Positions 22,359 through 31,707 of a stretch of 64,000 bases of DNA are shown here, piece after piece. Under the pieces are notes generated by a model. It did not search any database, was not told the DNA's origin, and saw only the letters and a list, made by a program, of their open reading frames with translations. The first letter of the stretch is position 1. Every line of letters starts with the position of its first letter. The stretch is from Vibrio hepatarius (GTDB lineage: Bacteria; Pseudomonadota; Gammaproteobacteria; Enterobacterales; Vibrionaceae): NCBI RefSeq assembly GCF_011806575.1, contig NZ_JAATOO010000018.1:31711-95710 (forward strand), given 5' to 3'. Position numbers and translations under genes: made by a program.

Positions 22359-22862
22359 TTATAACCAACCTGCGTATAGACCGACCAAATACAGCGCAAC
22401 ACCCGCCATCACACCTGCCACGATGTCATCGAGCATAATGCCTAACCCGCCATGAACTCGCTTGTCTAACCAACCAATCGGCCATGGCTTGACCATGTCA
22501 AAGAAACGGAACAACACAAACCCCGTCGCGAGCCATTTCCAATCAAACACGGCTAAACCGAACATCGGTACCACCAGCATGGTAATCCACATTCCGGAAA
22601 ATTCATCCCAAACGATCGAGCCGTGGTCGTGCACGCCCATATCGTCAGAAGTCACTTGGCAGATCTTTACCCCAATGATGCACGAAGCAATCACCACCAG
22701 CCCATACAGCGGCAGCGACAAATGCGCCAAGAGCAGATAAAACGGCAATGAAGCCAGAGTCCCCATCGTACCAGGAACAATTGGAGATAAACCACTACCA
22801 AACCCTGTCGCCAGTAGATGCCACGGGTTCTTGAGTGAAATGCGAGATAATGGGTTTGTCAT
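22359..22862 (-). CDS. pgpA: Phosphatidylglycerophosphatase A
   Basis: Dephosphorylates phosphatidylglycerophosphate to phosphatidylglycerol. The 167-residue membrane protein has several hydrophobic segments, a GSGLSPIVPGTMGTLA opening motif and LDDIVAGVMAG near the end. It is the last gene of the nrdR-rib-nusB-thiL-pgpA block and starts 12 bases after thiL. Confidence 0.94.
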   Translation of the reverse strand: MTNPLSRISLKNPWHLLATGFGSGLSPIVPGTMGTLASLPFYLLLAHLSLPLYGLVVIASCIIGVKICQVTSDDMGVHDHGSIVWDEFSGMWITMLVVPMFGLAVFDWKWLATGFVLFRFFDMVKPWPIGWLDKRVHGGLGIMLDDIVAGVMAGVALYLVGLYAGWL

Positions 22863-22874
22863 ACTAGTGTTTTA

Positions 22875-23840
22875 TTATTTGAAATGGTCGTAGCCACTGA
22901 GTGACCAATTTAGCGCTTCACCGTGTAAATGAAGGTCAAAAGTGCCCTGTGGTCGAATCTGACCGATACAAGTTACCTTAGCGCCACAGTGCGCCAACGC
23001 ACTTTCGATAGCGCCTTGGTTTTGTTCAGGCACAGTAAAGCACAGCTCGTATTCTTCGCCGCTGGTTAGAGCATATTGAAGTGCCTCTTCCGGATTACCG
23101 ACAAACTGAACTAACTCATTAGATACAGGCAGCTTAGAAACGTCAATACTAGCGCCAACTTGTGAACGCTGCAAAATATGCGGTAAATCTGAGATCAGGC
23201 CATCGGAGATATCAATTGCTGCACTGGCTAAGCCAAGTAAAGCCTGACCTACCAACACTCGTGGTGTAGAGAGATAATGACGTTGCTCCAACTCACTCGC
23301 GAACGGCTTGCAGTCAAGCTCGCGATTAAGAATTACGTCAAGGCCGGCTTTACTGTCGCCTAAGTCACCAGTGACATAAATCCAGTCACCCACATTAGCG
23401 CCTTCTCGTCGCAGTGCCTTCTCCGGCGCGACCAGACCTTGTACGGTCAGCGTGAGACTCAGCGGACCTTTGGTGGTATCACCGCCGATCAACTGAATAC
23501 CAAAATAATCGGCAAGCTTGAAAAATGCATCACAAAACGGAGCCAACCAAGCTTCATCCGGCTCGGGCATCGTCAACGCAAAGGAGACCCAAGCTGGTGT
23601 CGCACCCATGGCAGCCAAATCACTGATGTTGGATGCTAACGCTTTGTGCGCTACCCACGCAGGATTCGCGTCTGGAAGGAAATGGGTTCCGGCAACTAAG
23701 GTATCGGTACTGATGGCGACAGATAAGCCTTGTGGTACTTGAACCAAGGCACAATCATCACCTGCGGCCAACAACACGTCTTTACGCTGCTGCTGCCTGC
23801 CAACAAAGTATTTTTCAATCAGATTAAATTCACCAGACAT
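22875..23840 (-). CDS. thiL: Thiamine-monophosphate kinase
   Basis: Phosphorylates thiamine monophosphate to the active coenzyme thiamine diphosphate. The ATG at 23838-23840 (MSGEFNLIEKYF) gives 321 residues; the open extension upstream overlaps the nusB terminator. AGDDCALV, SNISDLAAMGA, LIGGDTTKGPL and AIDISDGLISDL are the ATP and metal sites of the AIR-synthase/ThiL fold. Same operon position as in E. coli. Confidence 0.96.
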   Translation of the reverse strand: MSGEFNLIEKYFVGRQQQRKDVLLAAGDDCALVQVPQGLSVAISTDTLVAGTHFLPDANPAWVAHKALASNISDLAAMGATPAWVSFALTMPEPDEAWLAPFCDAFFKLADYFGIQLIGGDTTKGPLSLTLTVQGLVAPEKALRREGANVGDWIYVTGDLGDSKAGLDVILNRELDCKPFASELEQRHYLSTPRVLVGQALLGLASAAIDISDGLISDLPHILQRSQVGASIDVSKLPVSNELVQFVGNPEEALQYALTSGEEYELCFTVPEQNQGAIESALAHCGAKVTCIGQIRPQGTFDLHLHGEALNWSLSGYDHFK

Positions 23841-23870
23841 TAGGAATTCCACAGATTGTTGAGTACGAAT

Positions 23871-23899
23871 AAAAAAGGTCAGCATTTGCTGACCTTTTT
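23871..23899 (-). terminator. Terminator between nusB and thiL
   Basis: AAAAAGGTCAGCA and TGCTGACCTTTTTT pair almost end to end around a short loop. It lies just after the nusB stop and would reduce read-through into thiL-pgpA. Confidence 0.85.
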
Positions 23900-23913
23900 A
23901 AATTTGAAATCAA

Positions 23914-24381
23914 TTACTTCTTACGAACGTGCGGCGCTGCTTTATCAAGCACACCGTTCACAAACTTGTGACTATCTTCCGCCGCGAATACTTTTGCAAG
24001 TTCAATCGCTTCGTTGATAACCACTTTGTAAGGTACGTCTTCACGACGTGTCATTTCATACATAGCAAGACGAAGCAATGCTAGCTCCATCATATCCAGA
24101 TCCTGCATTGGACGTGCAGTGTAAGGACGAATCTTGCTGTCTAGTTCTGTGTGACTTAGCACAACACCTGTTAGTAGGTCACGGAAGTATGCAACGTCAG
24201 TTTCTGGAGCTGCTAGTGCAGGTTCTGCGGCATGATGCTCTTCTTCATCATACTTACCGCCAGATAAGAACTGCTCTTCAATGGTGGCAACATTTTCTTT
24301 GGTAATTTGCCATGAGTAGATCGCTTGTAGAGCGAATCGACGTGCATTACGACGTGCGGCTGGTTTCACACTGGCCCCCAT
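23914..24381 (-). CDS. nusB: Transcription antitermination protein NusB
   Basis: NusB binds boxA RNA with S10 (NusE) to antiterminate rRNA operons. The 155-residue all-helical protein has [16 protein letters not shown] near the N-terminus and [20 protein letters not shown] with FVNGVLDK near the C-terminus, standard NusB motifs. Its start overlaps the ribH stop by one base, implying coupled translation. Confidence 0.97.
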   Translation of the reverse strand: MGASVKPAARRNARRFALQAIYSWQITKENVATIEEQFLSGGKYDEEEHHAAEPALAAPETDVAYFRDLLTGVVLSHTELDSKIRPYTARPMQDLDMMELALLRLAMYEMTRREDVPYKVVINEAIELAKVFAAEDSHKFVNGVLDKAAPHVRKK

Positions 24382-24851
24382 TAGGAATCAATTTCTGAAA
24401 GAACGTTAATCATCTCAAGTGCGCTCAGTGCAGCCTCTGCACCTTTATTACCAGCCTTGGTTCCTGCGCGCTCGATAGCTTGGTCAATTGTATCAACAGT
24501 CAGAACGCCAAATGCTACTGGAAGGCTGTATTCCAGAGATACTTGCGCAAGACCTTTGTTACATTCACTACAAACATAGTCGAAGTGTGGTGTACCACCA
24601 CGAATTACTGTACCTAGAGACACGATTGCATCGAACTTACCTGTTTTCGCTACACGCTGAGCAACAAGAGGTAACTCCACTGCACCAGGACAACGAACTA
24701 CAGTAATGTTTTCTTCGCTAACCTGTCCATGACGCTTTAAAGTATCGATTGCACCAGACAATAGACTTTCGTTAATAAAACTGTTGAAACGAGAAATAAC
24801 GATAGCAATTTTTGCGTTTGGCGCTGGGAAGCCACCCTCGATCACTTTCAT
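24381..24851 (-). CDS. ribH: 6,7-dimethyl-8-ribityllumazine synthase
   Basis: Penultimate enzyme of riboflavin synthesis; family members form 60-mer capsids or pentamers. The ATG at 24849-24851 ([18 protein letters not shown]) gives 156 residues, the E. coli length. [18 protein letters not shown] and [12 protein letters not shown] with the catalytic histidine are present. A perfect hairpin separates it from ribBA. Confidence 0.97.
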   Translation of the reverse strand: MKVIEGGFPAPNAKIAIVISRFNSFINESLLSGAIDTLKRHGQVSEENITVVRCPGAVELPLVAQRVAKTGKFDAIVSLGTVIRGGTPHFDYVCSECNKGLAQVSLEYSLPVAFGVLTVDTIDQAIERAGTKAGNKGAEAALSALEMINVLSEIDS

Positions 24852-24969
24852 AAGCTTTCCTTTAACTATGTTCATCAAGTGAGAATCGACGGATTCTAGC
24901 ATAGATTTGTGAGCAATATCTAATGGAATTTCGTATTGCTCGAGCCTCGACTAACGGTTTGAATAGCAA

Positions 24970-25003
24970 AGAGGGCAAATGGTCACAAAACCATTTGCCC
25001 TCT
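24970..25003. terminator. 13-bp perfect hairpin between ribBA and ribH
   Basis: AGAGGGCAAATGG (24970-24982) and CCATTTGCCCTCT (24991-25003) are perfect inverted copies around an eight-base A-rich loop. The minus strand continues with only TTTGCTATTC, so termination would be weak. It could be an attenuator or processing site between ribBA and ribH. Confidence 0.65.
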
Positions 25004-25025
25004 GATTCAGCGTCTGTTGTGGCGA

Positions 25026-26135
25026 TTATTCGCAGACATATTCCACTACGTTCAGACCAAAGCCGCCCAACGCGTGGTACTTCTTATTGGTTGAAGAGAG
25101 TAGACGCATATCATGCACACCCAAATCCGCCAAGATTTGCGAACCAACACCGACGCGACGAGAAGTGCCTTGACGCTTCGCCAACGTTGGCGCTTGACCT
25201 TTATCTTGCGCTTCAAACATCTTCACGCGGTGGATAAGCAGATCCGTCGATTCTTCGTTGCCGAGGATAACCAGTACCCCGCCCTCTTTCCCGATACGCT
25301 TCATCGCTTTATCCAGCGTCCAGCTACGCTCTGCATTGCGGTCACTGCGAAGCAGGTCGGTAAAGGTATCTTGCAGATGCACGCGAACCAGTGGCGCTTG
25401 GCCTTCGAGATCCCCTTTACACAGCGCGTAGTGAATTTGGTTATCGATGGTGTCACGGTAAGTCACCAGTTCAAACTCACCGAATTCGGTTGGCAGTTTG
25501 CACTCAGCCACGCGTTCAATCGTGGTTTCGGTGTTATTGCGGTACTCGATCAGGTCCGCGATAGTACCAAGTTTGATGTCGTGTTTTTCCGCAAACACTT
25601 CTAAGTCTGGGCGACGCGCCATCGTGCCATCGTCGTTAAGAATCTCAACGATTACGCCTGCTGGCTCGAAACCTGCCAAGCGAGCTAAATCACACCCAGC
25701 TTCGGTATGACCGGCGCGAGTAAGGACACCACCTTCTTGAGCCGCCAGCGGGAAAATGTGACCAGGCTGCACAAGGTCGGCCGCTTTCGCATCTTTTGCC
25801 ACGGCAGCTTGTACCGTACGAGCACGGTCTGCCGCTGAAATACCGGTTGTGACGCCTTCTGCCGCTTCAATCGAGACGGTAAAGTTAGTCGTGTACTGAG
25901 CGTTATTGTCTTGCACCATAGGTGGTAAACCGAGCTTTTCACAACGCTCTTTGGTCATCGTCAGACAAATCAAACCACGACCGTGAGTTGCCATAAAGTT
26001 GATCGCTTCTGGAGTCACGTGCTCGGCAGCCATGATCAAGTCACCTTCATTTTCACGGTCTTCGTCATCCATCAGGATAACCATCTTTCCGAGGCGAATA
26101 TCTTCAATAATCTCTTGTGGCGTACTAATTGGCAT
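25026..26135 (-). CDS. ribBA: 3,4-dihydroxy-2-butanone 4-phosphate synthase with degenerate GTP cyclohydrolase II domain
   Basis: Makes the four-carbon precursor for riboflavin. Residues 1 to about 205 are Rib[17 protein letters not shown] and THGRGLICL with its metal-binding acids are intact. Residues 205-369 align to RibA by fold-level similarity, but the zinc-site motif that reads HSEC...CDCG in active enzymes is replaced by [20 protein letters not shown], with no cysteines. The RibA half is therefore predicted inactive, as in the RibBX forms reported in proteobacteria; a separate ribA should exist elsewhere. Confidence 0.93.
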   Translation of the reverse strand: MPISTPQEIIEDIRLGKMVILMDDEDRENEGDLIMAAEHVTPEAINFMATHGRGLICLTMTKERCEKLGLPPMVQDNNAQYTTNFTVSIEAAEGVTTGISAADRARTVQAAVAKDAKAADLVQPGHIFPLAAQEGGVLTRAGHTEAGCDLARLAGFEPAGVIVEILNDDGTMARRPDLEVFAEKHDIKLGTIADLIEYRNNTETTIERVAECKLPTEFGEFELVTYRDTIDNQIHYALCKGDLEGQAPLVRVHLQDTFTDLLRSDRNAERSWTLDKAMKRIGKEGGVLVILGNEESTDLLIHRVKMFEAQDKGQAPTLAKRQGTSRRVGVGSQILADLGVHDMRLLSSTNKKYHALGGFGLNVVEYVCE

Positions 26136-26196
26136 CTTTTTATTCCTTAATCGGCTTCTAGCGGCGAATTGGGTTATCTAACCTAGGGTTACTTGC

Positions 26197-26850
26197 TTAG
26201 GCAAATCCGTTTTGTTGTAAAAATTCCATCGTGATACGAGACTCTGGCTGTTGATCTCGTTGCGCGGTAAGCAGTCGCTCCATATAGCGCGCGAGCACGT
26301 CAACCTCTAGGTTTACTTTACGTCCAACATGGAAGTCTGCAATGGTGGTTTCTTCTCCGGTGTGAGGCACTATCGTCAGTTTAAACGCATCCTTGCGCAG
26401 CGCGTTCACTGTCAAACTAATACCATCAACTGTGATTGAGCCTTTTTCAGCGACGTACTTGGCGATTTCACTCGGCATTGCCACCCAAAATTCGATCGCA
26501 CGCCCTACCATGTTGCGCTCAACGATTTCACCCACACCATCGACGTGACCAGACACAATATGTCCGCCAAATCGAGTTGTTGGCAGCATCGCTTTTTCTA
26601 AGTTAACTTTGTCGCCTGCTTGGTAATCAGCAAAACCGGTTTTCTTCAGCGTCTCCAACGAAAGATCCGCGGTGTAGCTAGTCTGACTAAAATCGACCAC
26701 TGTCAGACACACACCATTGGTCGCGATGCTGTCACCCAACTTAACGTCAGACATATCCAGCTTACCGACTTCGACGGTAACACTGATATCCTCACCTTTC
26801 GGTGTAATCGCAGTCAACGTGCCGACTGCTTCCACAATACCTGTAAACAT
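26197..26850 (-). CDS. ribE: Riboflavin synthase (alpha subunit)
   Basis: Dismutates two lumazine molecules to riboflavin. The 217-residue protein shows the tandem-barrel repeat: MFTGIVEAVGTL opens the first half and TTRFGGHIVSGHVDGVGEI the second, with GVCLTV and GISLTV as repeated substrate-binding signatures. It begins two bases after ribD, suggesting tight coupling. The gene is also called ribC in some genomes. Confidence 0.97.
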   Translation of the reverse strand: MFTGIVEAVGTLTAITPKGEDISVTVEVGKLDMSDVKLGDSIATNGVCLTVVDFSQTSYTADLSLETLKKTGFADYQAGDKVNLEKAMLPTTRFGGHIVSGHVDGVGEIVERNMVGRAIEFWVAMPSEIAKYVAEKGSITVDGISLTVNALRKDAFKLTIVPHTGEETTIADFHVGRKVNLEVDVLARYMERLLTAQRDQQPESRITMEFLQQNGFA

Positions 26851-26852
26851 AA

Positions 26853-27959
26853 TTACGAATCTTTTCTTAGTAACTTGGCAACGATACGAATATCCTTGCC
26901 CACTTGTCTTACGTCTTGAATATCCAGCTCAATGACCTCTGCCATCGATTCAAGCCCTAGCGCACCGAGCAGCCCTCTGCCATCGCTCCCCATAATTTTA
27001 GGCGCAAGATAGAGGATAAGCTCATCCACCAAACCAGCGTGGATTAAGCTGCTCGCCAAAGTGGCGCCCGCTTCCACCCAAAGGTGGTTCACGTTGTGAT
27101 GACTGGCTAATTGCGCAAACGTCGCTTTGAGGTCAATACGCTGCTCGCTATCTAAGCTAGGCGCAATGTCGCCTTGGTCAGAAACAATCAACGTAGCGCC
27201 TGTGGATTGGAAAAGCTTGAGCTCAGGCGTCAGTTGCTGCTGGCGGTCGAGTATCACCCTAACAGGCTGACGTAAATCTTGTTGTAAATAGTTGGCTTGG
27301 ACACTTTGCGGCAAATCGTCCCAGCGTACATTCAGCGAAGCATTGTCATCGGTCACCGTTTTACTGGTCGAGAGAATCGCACCGCTCTGAGCACGGTATT
27401 TTTGCACATCCTGACGCGCCTGTGGGGAGGTGATCCACTGGCTTTGCCCGTTGGCGAGAGCGGTTTGACCATCCAGACTCGCCGCCATTTTCAACTGAAC
27501 AAACGGCATACCGGTTTTCATTCGTTTAATGAAAGCGGGATTGAGCGCGTACGCATCGGCTTCGAGCAAACCAACCTGGACGTCAATGCCAGCGTCACGC
27601 AGCATTTGAATCCCACGACCGGCGACTTGCGGGTTTGGGTCTTGCATCGCACAGATAACTTTCGCTACTTTGGCGTTAATCAAGCCTTCAGCACAAGGAG
27701 GAGTTCGACCATAGTGAGAACAAGGCTCCAACGTGACATAAGCGGTCGCACCCTCAGCTTTCTCGCCCGCCATACGCAGCGCGTGCACTTCGGCATGAGG
27801 CTCGCCCGCTTTGAAGTGAAAACCTTCACCGACGATTTCACCATCGCGGGTAATCACACAGCCGACGTTCGGATTAGGCGCCGTGGTGTAGATGCCGCCT
27901 TTCGCGAGTTGAATCGCACGCGACATCATTTGAAAATCTAGAGGAGAAAATTGGGACAT
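26853..27959 (-). CDS. ribD: Riboflavin biosynthesis deaminase/reductase RibD
   Basis: The N-terminal deaminase and C-terminal reductase carry out steps two and three of the pathway. The 368-residue protein has the zinc deaminase motif HAEVHAL and EPCSHYGRTPPC in the first 90 residues, and a DHFR-like reductase domain from about 150 (LKMAASLDGQTAL, VILDRQ, WVEAGATLASSL). It lies between nrdR and ribE as in E. coli. Confidence 0.97.
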   Translation of the reverse strand: MSQFSPLDFQMMSRAIQLAKGGIYTTAPNPNVGCVITRDGEIVGEGFHFKAGEPHAEVHALRMAGEKAEGATAYVTLEPCSHYGRTPPCAEGLINAKVAKVICAMQDPNPQVAGRGIQMLRDAGIDVQVGLLEADAYALNPAFIKRMKTGMPFVQLKMAASLDGQTALANGQSQWITSPQARQDVQKYRAQSGAILSTSKTVTDDNASLNVRWDDLPQSVQANYLQQDLRQPVRVILDRQQQLTPELKLFQSTGATLIVSDQGDIAPSLDSEQRIDLKATFAQLASHHNVNHLWVEAGATLASSLIHAGLVDELILYLAPKIMGSDGRGLLGALGLESMAEVIELDIQDVRQVGKDIRIVAKLLRKDS

Positions 27960-27971
27960 CGCTGGCTGCCG

Positions 27972-28421
27972 TTAGTCTTCCAGTTTAGCGATTTCTTCGC
28001 CAAACTCGCGGATATCTTCAAAACTGCGGTATACCGAAGCGAAACGGATATACGCAACCTTATCTAACTCTTTAAGCTGATCCATAACCAAGTTACCGAT
28101 CATTTCACTCGGCACTTCGCGTTCACCCGTCGCACGTAACTGAGACTTAATCATGCTGATCGCAAGTTCTACTGCGTCTGCGCTGACCGGACGTTTTTCC
28201 AGTGCGCGCTGCAGACCGCCAACCATTTTATCTTCGTTAAACGGTTCTCGGTTGCCGTTTGATTTAATCACTTTTGGCATCACTAATTCAGCAGTTTCAA
28301 ACGTCGTAAAACGTTCACTGCACGCCAAACACTGCCGACGACGACGAACTTGATGGCCATCCGCCACCAAACGAGAGTCAATTACCTTAGTATCGTTCTC
28401 AGAACAAAAAGGACAATGCAT
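27972..28421 (-). CDS. nrdR: Transcriptional repressor NrdR
   Basis: Represses ribonucleotide reductase genes in response to ATP/dATP. The 149-residue protein has an N-terminal zinc ribbon ([17 protein letters not shown] and [15 protein letters not shown], four cysteines) followed by an ATP-cone domain ([19 protein letters not shown]). It is the first gene of the rib block; its promoter must lie in the roughly 100-bp gap that also holds the proA terminator. Confidence 0.97.
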   Translation of the reverse strand: MHCPFCSENDTKVIDSRLVADGHQVRRRRQCLACSERFTTFETAELVMPKVIKSNGNREPFNEDKMVGGLQRALEKRPVSADAVELAISMIKSQLRATGEREVPSEMIGNLVMDQLKELDKVAYIRFASVYRSFEDIREFGEEIAKLED

Positions 28422-28477
28422 ATCACCTCCAAAATAATGCCAGATAGTGTAGCGGATTTAACAAAGCTAAGAAAAGC

Positions 28478-28502
28478 AAAAGGGGCCAATCAGCCCCTTT
28501 TT
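28478..28502 (-). terminator. Intrinsic terminator after proA
   Basis: AAAAGGGGC, loop CAATCA, GCCCCTTTTT sits just past the proA stop and has A/T runs on both sides. Confidence 0.9.
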
Positions 28503-28524
28503 CACCGTTCCGTCGCGCGTTTTG

Positions 28525-29775
28525 TTAACTGCGCGGCAAGTAGTTTGCCTTACCTACCCACTTGTAACTGGTTAATTCTTCAAGACCCATTGGACCACGG
28601 GCGTGCAGTTTCTGCGTAGATACGGCGACTTCCGCACCTAAACCAAACTGTGCTCCGTCAGTAAAACGTGTCGAAGCATTCACGTAAACCGCTGCTGAGC
28701 CGGCCGAATTAATAAACAGCTCAGAGTTTTCTAGACTGTTGGTCATGATCGCGTCTGAGTGGCTCGCATTGTGAACACGCATGTGGTCAATCGCTTCTTT
28801 CACGTCTGCAACGACTTTAACGCCCAGCGTGTAGCTCAACCATTCGGTATCAAAATCGCCCTCAGCCGCATCACGAATTTGCGTCGCGTTGCTCATCAGT
28901 GCTTTAGCCTTTGGTTCGGCAACAAACGTGACTTTGTCATTCAAGCGTTCAGCCAGCATTGGTAAAAACTCTGCGGCAATACGTTCGTGCACTAATAGCG
29001 TATCCAGTGAGTTACACGCAGAAGGGCGCTGCACTTTAGAGTTCTCAACCACATCAAGAGATTTGGCTAGATTAGCGCTCTCATCAACAAAAATATGGCT
29101 GATACCAAAACCACCGATGATCACTGGGATCGTGCTGTTTTCTTTACACATTTTGTGTAGACCAGCGCCACCACGTGGAATGATCATATCAACATAATCG
29201 TCGAGTTTAAGTAACTGAGAAACCAACTCACGATCCGGCTTTTCGATGTACTGCACAGAAGCAGCAGGGAGATCAGCTTTAGCCAGTGCTGACTGAATCA
29301 CCTTGACCAATTCCATGTTAGAGAAGAAGGTTTCTTTACCACCACGCAGAATACTGGCATTACCCGTTTTCAAACACAGAGCCGCGATATCGATGGTCAC
29401 ATTTGGGCGCGCTTCGTAAATCACACCGACAACACCAAGTGGTACTCGGCGGCGAGACAACGACATACCGTTTTCCAGCACCTTACTATCAATTTCACTA
29501 CCGACAGGATCATTCAAGCTGATCACATTACGGACATCATTGGCGATGCCCGTTAAGCGCTCTTCATTAAGCAGTAAGCGGTCGAGCAGTGCATCGGTTA
29601 GACCTGCCTCACGACCCAGTTCAATATCTTTTGCGTTTGCGGCCAAAATGGTCGCAGAGTTAGCTTCCAGCTCATCGGCGATGATGGCCAATGCTTGGTT
29701 CTTTTGTGCTGTTGAAGCCGTTGCTAGTTGGAAAGCCGCGTCTTTGGCAGCTTTACCCATAGAAATCAGTTCCAC
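28525..29775 (-). CDS. proA: Gamma-glutamyl phosphate reductase
   Basis: Second step of proline synthesis, NADPH reduction of glutamyl phosphate. The 416-residue aldehyde-dehydrogenase-fold protein has [17 protein letters not shown] with the active-site cysteine and [17 protein letters not shown]. It is downstream of proB by 59 bases, forming the usual proBA operon. Confidence 0.97.
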   Translation of the reverse strand: MELISMGKAAKDAAFQLATASTAQKNQALAIIADELEANSATILAANAKDIELGREAGLTDALLDRLLLNEERLTGIANDVRNVISLNDPVGSEIDSKVLENGMSLSRRRVPLGVVGVIYEARPNVTIDIAALCLKTGNASILRGGKETFFSNMELVKVIQSALAKADLPAASVQYIEKPDRELVSQLLKLDDYVDMIIPRGGAGLHKMCKENSTIPVIIGGFGISHIFVDESANLAKSLDVVENSKVQRPSACNSLDTLLVHERIAAEFLPMLAERLNDKVTFVAEPKAKALMSNATQIRDAAEGDFDTEWLSYTLGVKVVADVKEAIDHMRVHNASHSDAIMTNSLENSELFINSAGSAAVYVNASTRFTDGAQFGLGAEVAVSTQKLHARGPMGLEELTSYKWVGKANYLPRS

Positions 29776-29834
29776 TATGTTTCCCTCTTCTTATACCAAT
29801 GTCGTTTAATCGTCAGACAGTATGAGACTTGGTA

Positions 29835-30968
29835 TTATTCTTGGATTACTACCATATCATCACGGTGCAGCACTTCGCTGCCGTAGTCATAACCCAATAT
29901 TCCTAAAATATCTTTGCTGTGTTTGCCGATGATTTTGGTCATGTCTTTGCTTGAGTAGCTTGAGATGCCGCGCGCGACAATTTTACCGTTCACGTCGGTC
30001 ACTCGAACCACATCGCCACGAGCAAACTCACCGCTTACTTTGGTTACGCCTTTCGCAAGCAAGCTACTGCCTTTAGCGTAAACTGCCTTCGCCGCACCTT
30101 CATCAATCACGATATCCCCAGACGTTGCTGGACCAGCTAGAATCCAACGCTTACGGTTTTCCAGAGCTTCTTCACACGGTAAGAAACGCGTGCCATGTGG
30201 CTCATCACCAAGTGAATCAAAAATCACGTTTGGCGCGCTGCCCGCCGCGATAATCACTTCAATCCCTGCACGGCGAGCAATATCCGCCGCTTGCAGTTTG
30301 GTCGCCATACCACCCGTACCTAGCGTCGTGCCGCTACCGCCGGCAATTTTACGCAGCGTGTCGTCGATGGTTTTGACTTCTTTGATCAGCTCAGCTTCTG
30401 GGTCTTTACGCGGGTCCGCGGTAAACAGACCTTTTTGGTCGGTCAGCAGCAATAGCTTGTCTGCGCCACACAAAATACCCACCAAGGCAGATAGGTTGTC
30501 GTTATCACCGACTTTGATCTCGCTGGTCGCGACCGCGTCGTTTTCGTTAACGATTGGGATAATATCGTTTTCGACCAGAGCATTGATGGTGTCACGTGCG
30601 TTGAGGAAACGCTCACGGTCTTCCAGATCCGCGCGAGTCAACAGCATCTGACCGATCTTTATGCCGTAGATACCGAACAAGGCTTCCCAAGTTTGAATCA
30701 ATTGACTCTGGCCCACCGCTGCAAGCAACTGTTTGCTCGCCATCGAGTTGGGGAGTGCGGGGTAACCAAGGTGCTCACGTCCGGCAGCAATCGCGCCCGA
30801 CGATACCATGACCACAGAGTGACCTAGTTTTTTAAGCTCTGCACATTGACGCACCAACTCAACCATATGAGCACGGTCTAACGCCAACGTACCACCAGTT
30901 AATACACTGGTACCCAGTTTAACTACTACAGTTTTCGGCTGTAGAGTTTGTCCGCATTCTTGATTCAT
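29835..30968 (-). CDS. proB: Glutamate 5-kinase
   Basis: First, proline-inhibited step of proline synthesis. I chose ATG at 30966-30968 ([20 protein letters not shown]), giving 377 residues near the family length; the open frame extends 86 codons upstream but has no similarity to Pro[36 protein letters not shown] and [12 protein letters not shown] are kinase motifs. A PUA RNA-binding-like domain occupies the C-terminal 100 residues. Confidence 0.96.
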   Translation of the reverse strand: MNQECGQTLQPKTVVVKLGTSVLTGGTLALDRAHMVELVRQCAELKKLGHSVVMVSSGAIAAGREHLGYPALPNSMASKQLLAAVGQSQLIQTWEALFGIYGIKIGQMLLTRADLEDRERFLNARDTINALVENDIIPIVNENDAVATSEIKVGDNDNLSALVGILCGADKLLLLTDQKGLFTADPRKDPEAELIKEVKTIDDTLRKIAGGSGTTLGTGGMATKLQAADIARRAGIEVIIAAGSAPNVIFDSLGDEPHGTRFLPCEEALENRKRWILAGPATSGDIVIDEGAAKAVYAKGSSLLAKGVTKVSGEFARGDVVRVTDVNGKIVARGISSYSSKDMTKIIGKHSKDILGILGYDYGSEVLHRDDMVVIQE

Positions 30969-31159
30969 TCTCGTTCTGCTATGAATAAAATAAACAGGTT
31001 CTAAGCTATTGAAACCACTTCTCTCTACGACATCATCATGGTTCATGCTGAAAGTCGTCGCTAGAGTCGGCACGACATAAACTGTTTGTTTTACAGGATT
31101 ATGTCGAAATAGCATCCAGACCTGTTGTTTTAGCAACCCGAGCACAAATTCACAAGTAG

Positions 31160-31184
31160 AAAAGGCGCCAAACGGCGCCTTTTT
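31160..31184 (-). terminator. Intrinsic terminator after crl
   Basis: AAAAGGCGCC, loop of four, GGCGCCTTTTT is a 10-bp perfect stem with a T run just downstream of crl and upstream of proB. Confidence 0.9.
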
Positions 31185-31212
31185 AATAGAGAAAAAATAT
31201 AACAGGTAAAAA

Positions 31213-31602
31213 TTAGACGAATTCAACAGATTCTTCGTGCATCTCTATCTCTAGTGCAAACTTTGATTGCATGGTCTCAACGAGCTTAAGATGGAATGCT
31301 TCCTGAGTTCGGTTGACATCATCAATCACGTTTTTTGGCAGCGCTTCATCCTGCCACTCCCCGCTGATGTCGTAGAGTCCCTTTCTGTAGCGAGCTTGAT
31401 AAACCTCTCCTTGTTTTTGCAGCTCGAGCCACCAGCCCCAGAACTCCCTCTTTTCCGGTGACTTTTTGTCATTAACACAAACAGATAAACAATCGAATAC
31501 GTAATACCCCTCTTCACTCTGAGGCTCACGTAAGTACGGTCCTATCGCTTTCAGCGTTGTTAGCAAGCGGTAATGAGTTGGAACTTTAGCCATATCAGAC
31601 AT
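31213..31602 (-). CDS. crl: Sigma factor-binding protein Crl
   Basis: Crl binds RpoS and favours its assembly with core RNA polymerase. The ATG at 31600-31602 ([18 protein letters not shown]) has GGAG six bases upstream and gives 129 residues, the family size; a longer open frame lacks support. [14 protein letters not shown] and [10 protein letters not shown] are conserved Crl segments. Crl next to proBA is the arrangement of E. coli, where crl and proB are close. Confidence 0.94.
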   Translation of the reverse strand: MSDMAKVPTHYRLLTTLKAIGPYLREPQSEEGYYVFDCLSVCVNDKKSPEKREFWGWWLELQKQGEVYQARYRKGLYDISGEWQDEALPKNVIDDVNRTQEAFHLKLVETMQSKFALEIEMHEESVEFV

Positions 31603-31707
31603 ATGAATCTCCATATTCATTTCTGTATTTATAGTTACAGACGCCATTTTATAACTTATTGTTTCCACGCGTCTTGAAGTTCAGTTTCGTCTAAATTAAA
31701 CGAAATG

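Noticed and set aside
26136..26196. FMN riboswitch upstream of ribBA
   Set aside because: The gap is only 61 bases and lacks the conserved elements. The vibrio FMN riboswitch is known to precede a separate ribB.
27297..27941. 214-codon plus-strand ORF inside ribD
   Set aside because: Complete overlap with a strongly conserved gene on the other strand.
29835..31226. ProB N-terminal extension of 86 codons
   Set aside because: The upstream part is unlike any glutamate kinase and contains the crl terminator. The ATG at 30966-30968 gives the usual protein.
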